Assembly: GCA_002424045.1 (NCBI GenBank)
Contig: DIPH01000027.1
Location: 1 to 13,250, forward strand
Source of the DNA: Firmicutes bacterium UBA5493
GTDB taxonomy: Bacteria; Bacillota; Limnochordia; Darwinibacteriales; Darwinibacteriaceae
DNA: 13,250 bases
Reading direction: 5' to 3'
In this document: positions 12,837 to 13,250 of the stretch, piece by piece
Layout of the letters: every line of letters begins with the position of its first letter
Numbering within the stretch: position 1 is the stretch's first letter
Made by a program: the position numbers and the translations under genes
Notes under the pieces: model-generated
What the model was told of the DNA's origin: nothing
Databases searched by the model: none
What the model saw: only the letters and a program-made list of their open reading frames with translations

Positions 12837-12950
12837 ATGAAGGTGAGACCTTCCGTGAAGCCGATGTGTGAAAAATGTAAGATTATCAGACGCAAAGGGC
12901 GTGTGATGGTAATCTGCGAGAATCCAAGGCATAAGCAGAAGCAAGGATAG
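12837..12950 (+). CDS. rpmJ: 50S ribosomal protein L36, zinc form
   Basis: A 37-residue protein with the full L36 pattern: MKVRPSVKPMCEKCKIIRRK, then VMVICENPRHKQKQG. The zinc ligands Cys11, Cys14, Cys27 and His32 are all present, so this is the zinc-binding C+ form. L36 is a small late-assembly protein of the 50S. An AAGGGGG lies just upstream of the ATG, 23 bases after infA ends. It is short enough to be missed by length-limited gene finding. Confidence 0.97.
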   Translation: MKVRPSVKPMCEKCKIIRRKGRVMVICENPRHKQKQG

Positions 12951-12968
12951 AGGGGGGTGTCTAAATAG

Positions 12969-13250
12969 ATGGCACGTATTGCAGGTGTAGATTTACCTCG
13001 CGATAAGCGAGTTGTAGTCGGCTTAACGTATATTTACGGCATTGGCCGGAGTACGTCTGAGAAAATCATTGAGATCTGCGGAATTAGTCCCGATACGCGT
13101 GTGCGCGATTTAACAGAGGACCAAGCCAACCAAATCCGCGAAATCATTGAGAAGCAATTTCTGGTTGAGGGTGACCTACGCCGGGAAGTAAACATGAATA
13201 TCAAGAGATTGCGGGACATCGGTTGCTACCGTGGTATACGTCACCGCCGC
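12969..13250 (+). CDS. rpsM: 30S ribosomal protein S13 (partial, cut at window end)
   Basis: The first 94 residues of S13, a 30S head protein that contacts the P-site tRNA and L5. Signatures are ARIAGVDLPRDKRVVVGLTY, IYGIGRS (helix-two-turn-helix region) and the RDIGCYRGIRHRR motif, where the window stops with the frame still open. The C-terminal tail (about 25-30 residues) lies outside. GGGGGGTGT at 12952-12960 is the ribosome binding site. It follows rpmJ as in the alpha cluster, where rpsK, rpsD and rpoA would be expected next. Confidence 0.97.
   Translation, partial: MARIAGVDLPRDKRVVVGLTYIYGIGRSTSEKIIEICGISPDTRVRDLTEDQANQIREIIEKQFLVEGDLRREVNMNIKRLRDIGCYRGIRHRR

Noticed and set aside
1..13250. 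Defence, CRISPR or biosynthetic system hidden in the window
   Set aside because: Every sizeable plus-strand frame is accounted for by the conserved ribosomal cluster; there is no spare coding space.

Overview
The window is one long ribosomal-protein super-operon, all on the + strand. It opens with the last 34 codons of elongation factor Tu (tuf, end of the str operon). It then runs through the S10 cluster (rpsJ-rplC-rplD-rplW-rplB-rpsS-rplV-rpsC-rplP-rpmC-rpsQ), the spc cluster (rplN-rplX-rplE-rpsN-rpsH-rplF-rplR-rpsE-rpmD-rplO-secY), and the secY-adk-map-KOW-infA-rpmJ-rpsM junction into the alpha cluster, where rpsM is cut by the window edge. No tRNA, rRNA, CRISPR, transposon or phage gene is seen.

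The gene order points to Bacillota (Firmicutes): adk, map and a small KOW protein lie between secY and infA, and S14 is the short zinc form. Other signs are strong AGGAGG-type ribosome binding sites and frequent TTG and GTG starts (8 of 28 visible starts). S14, L36 and L24 all keep zinc cysteine pairs and Adk has a four-cysteine LID, which fits a clostridial or deep-branching Bacillota lineage. I cannot name a genus from the sequence.

The genes work as one production line. The ribosomal proteins build both subunits, IF-1 starts translation, SecY forms the export channel, Map trims the initiator methionine and Adk balances adenylate nucleotides. Spacing is very tight (many gaps of 0-30 bases and several overlaps), so most of the window is probably co-transcribed and translationally coupled.

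Only two stretches are not packed with genes, and both are rich in perfect inverted repeats. The first is the 354-base tuf-rpsJ spacer (106-459). It holds a 15-bp hairpin, two perfect 9-bp hairpins with 3-base loops, a 13-bp long-range helix that competes with neighbouring helices, a 6-bp hairpin, a possible small leader reading frame and a weak promoter candidate. The second is the 104-base rplX-rplE spacer (6218-6321), which holds three back-to-back perfect hairpins, all with 3-base loops. The recurring 'perfect arm, 3-base loop, perfect arm' design and the competing helices in the rpsJ leader are the least explained signals here. They may be a family of small palindromic elements or cis-regulatory RNA. 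The coding genes are otherwise conventional; the clearest protein oddity is a Ser at the usual Asp33 position of adenylate kinase.
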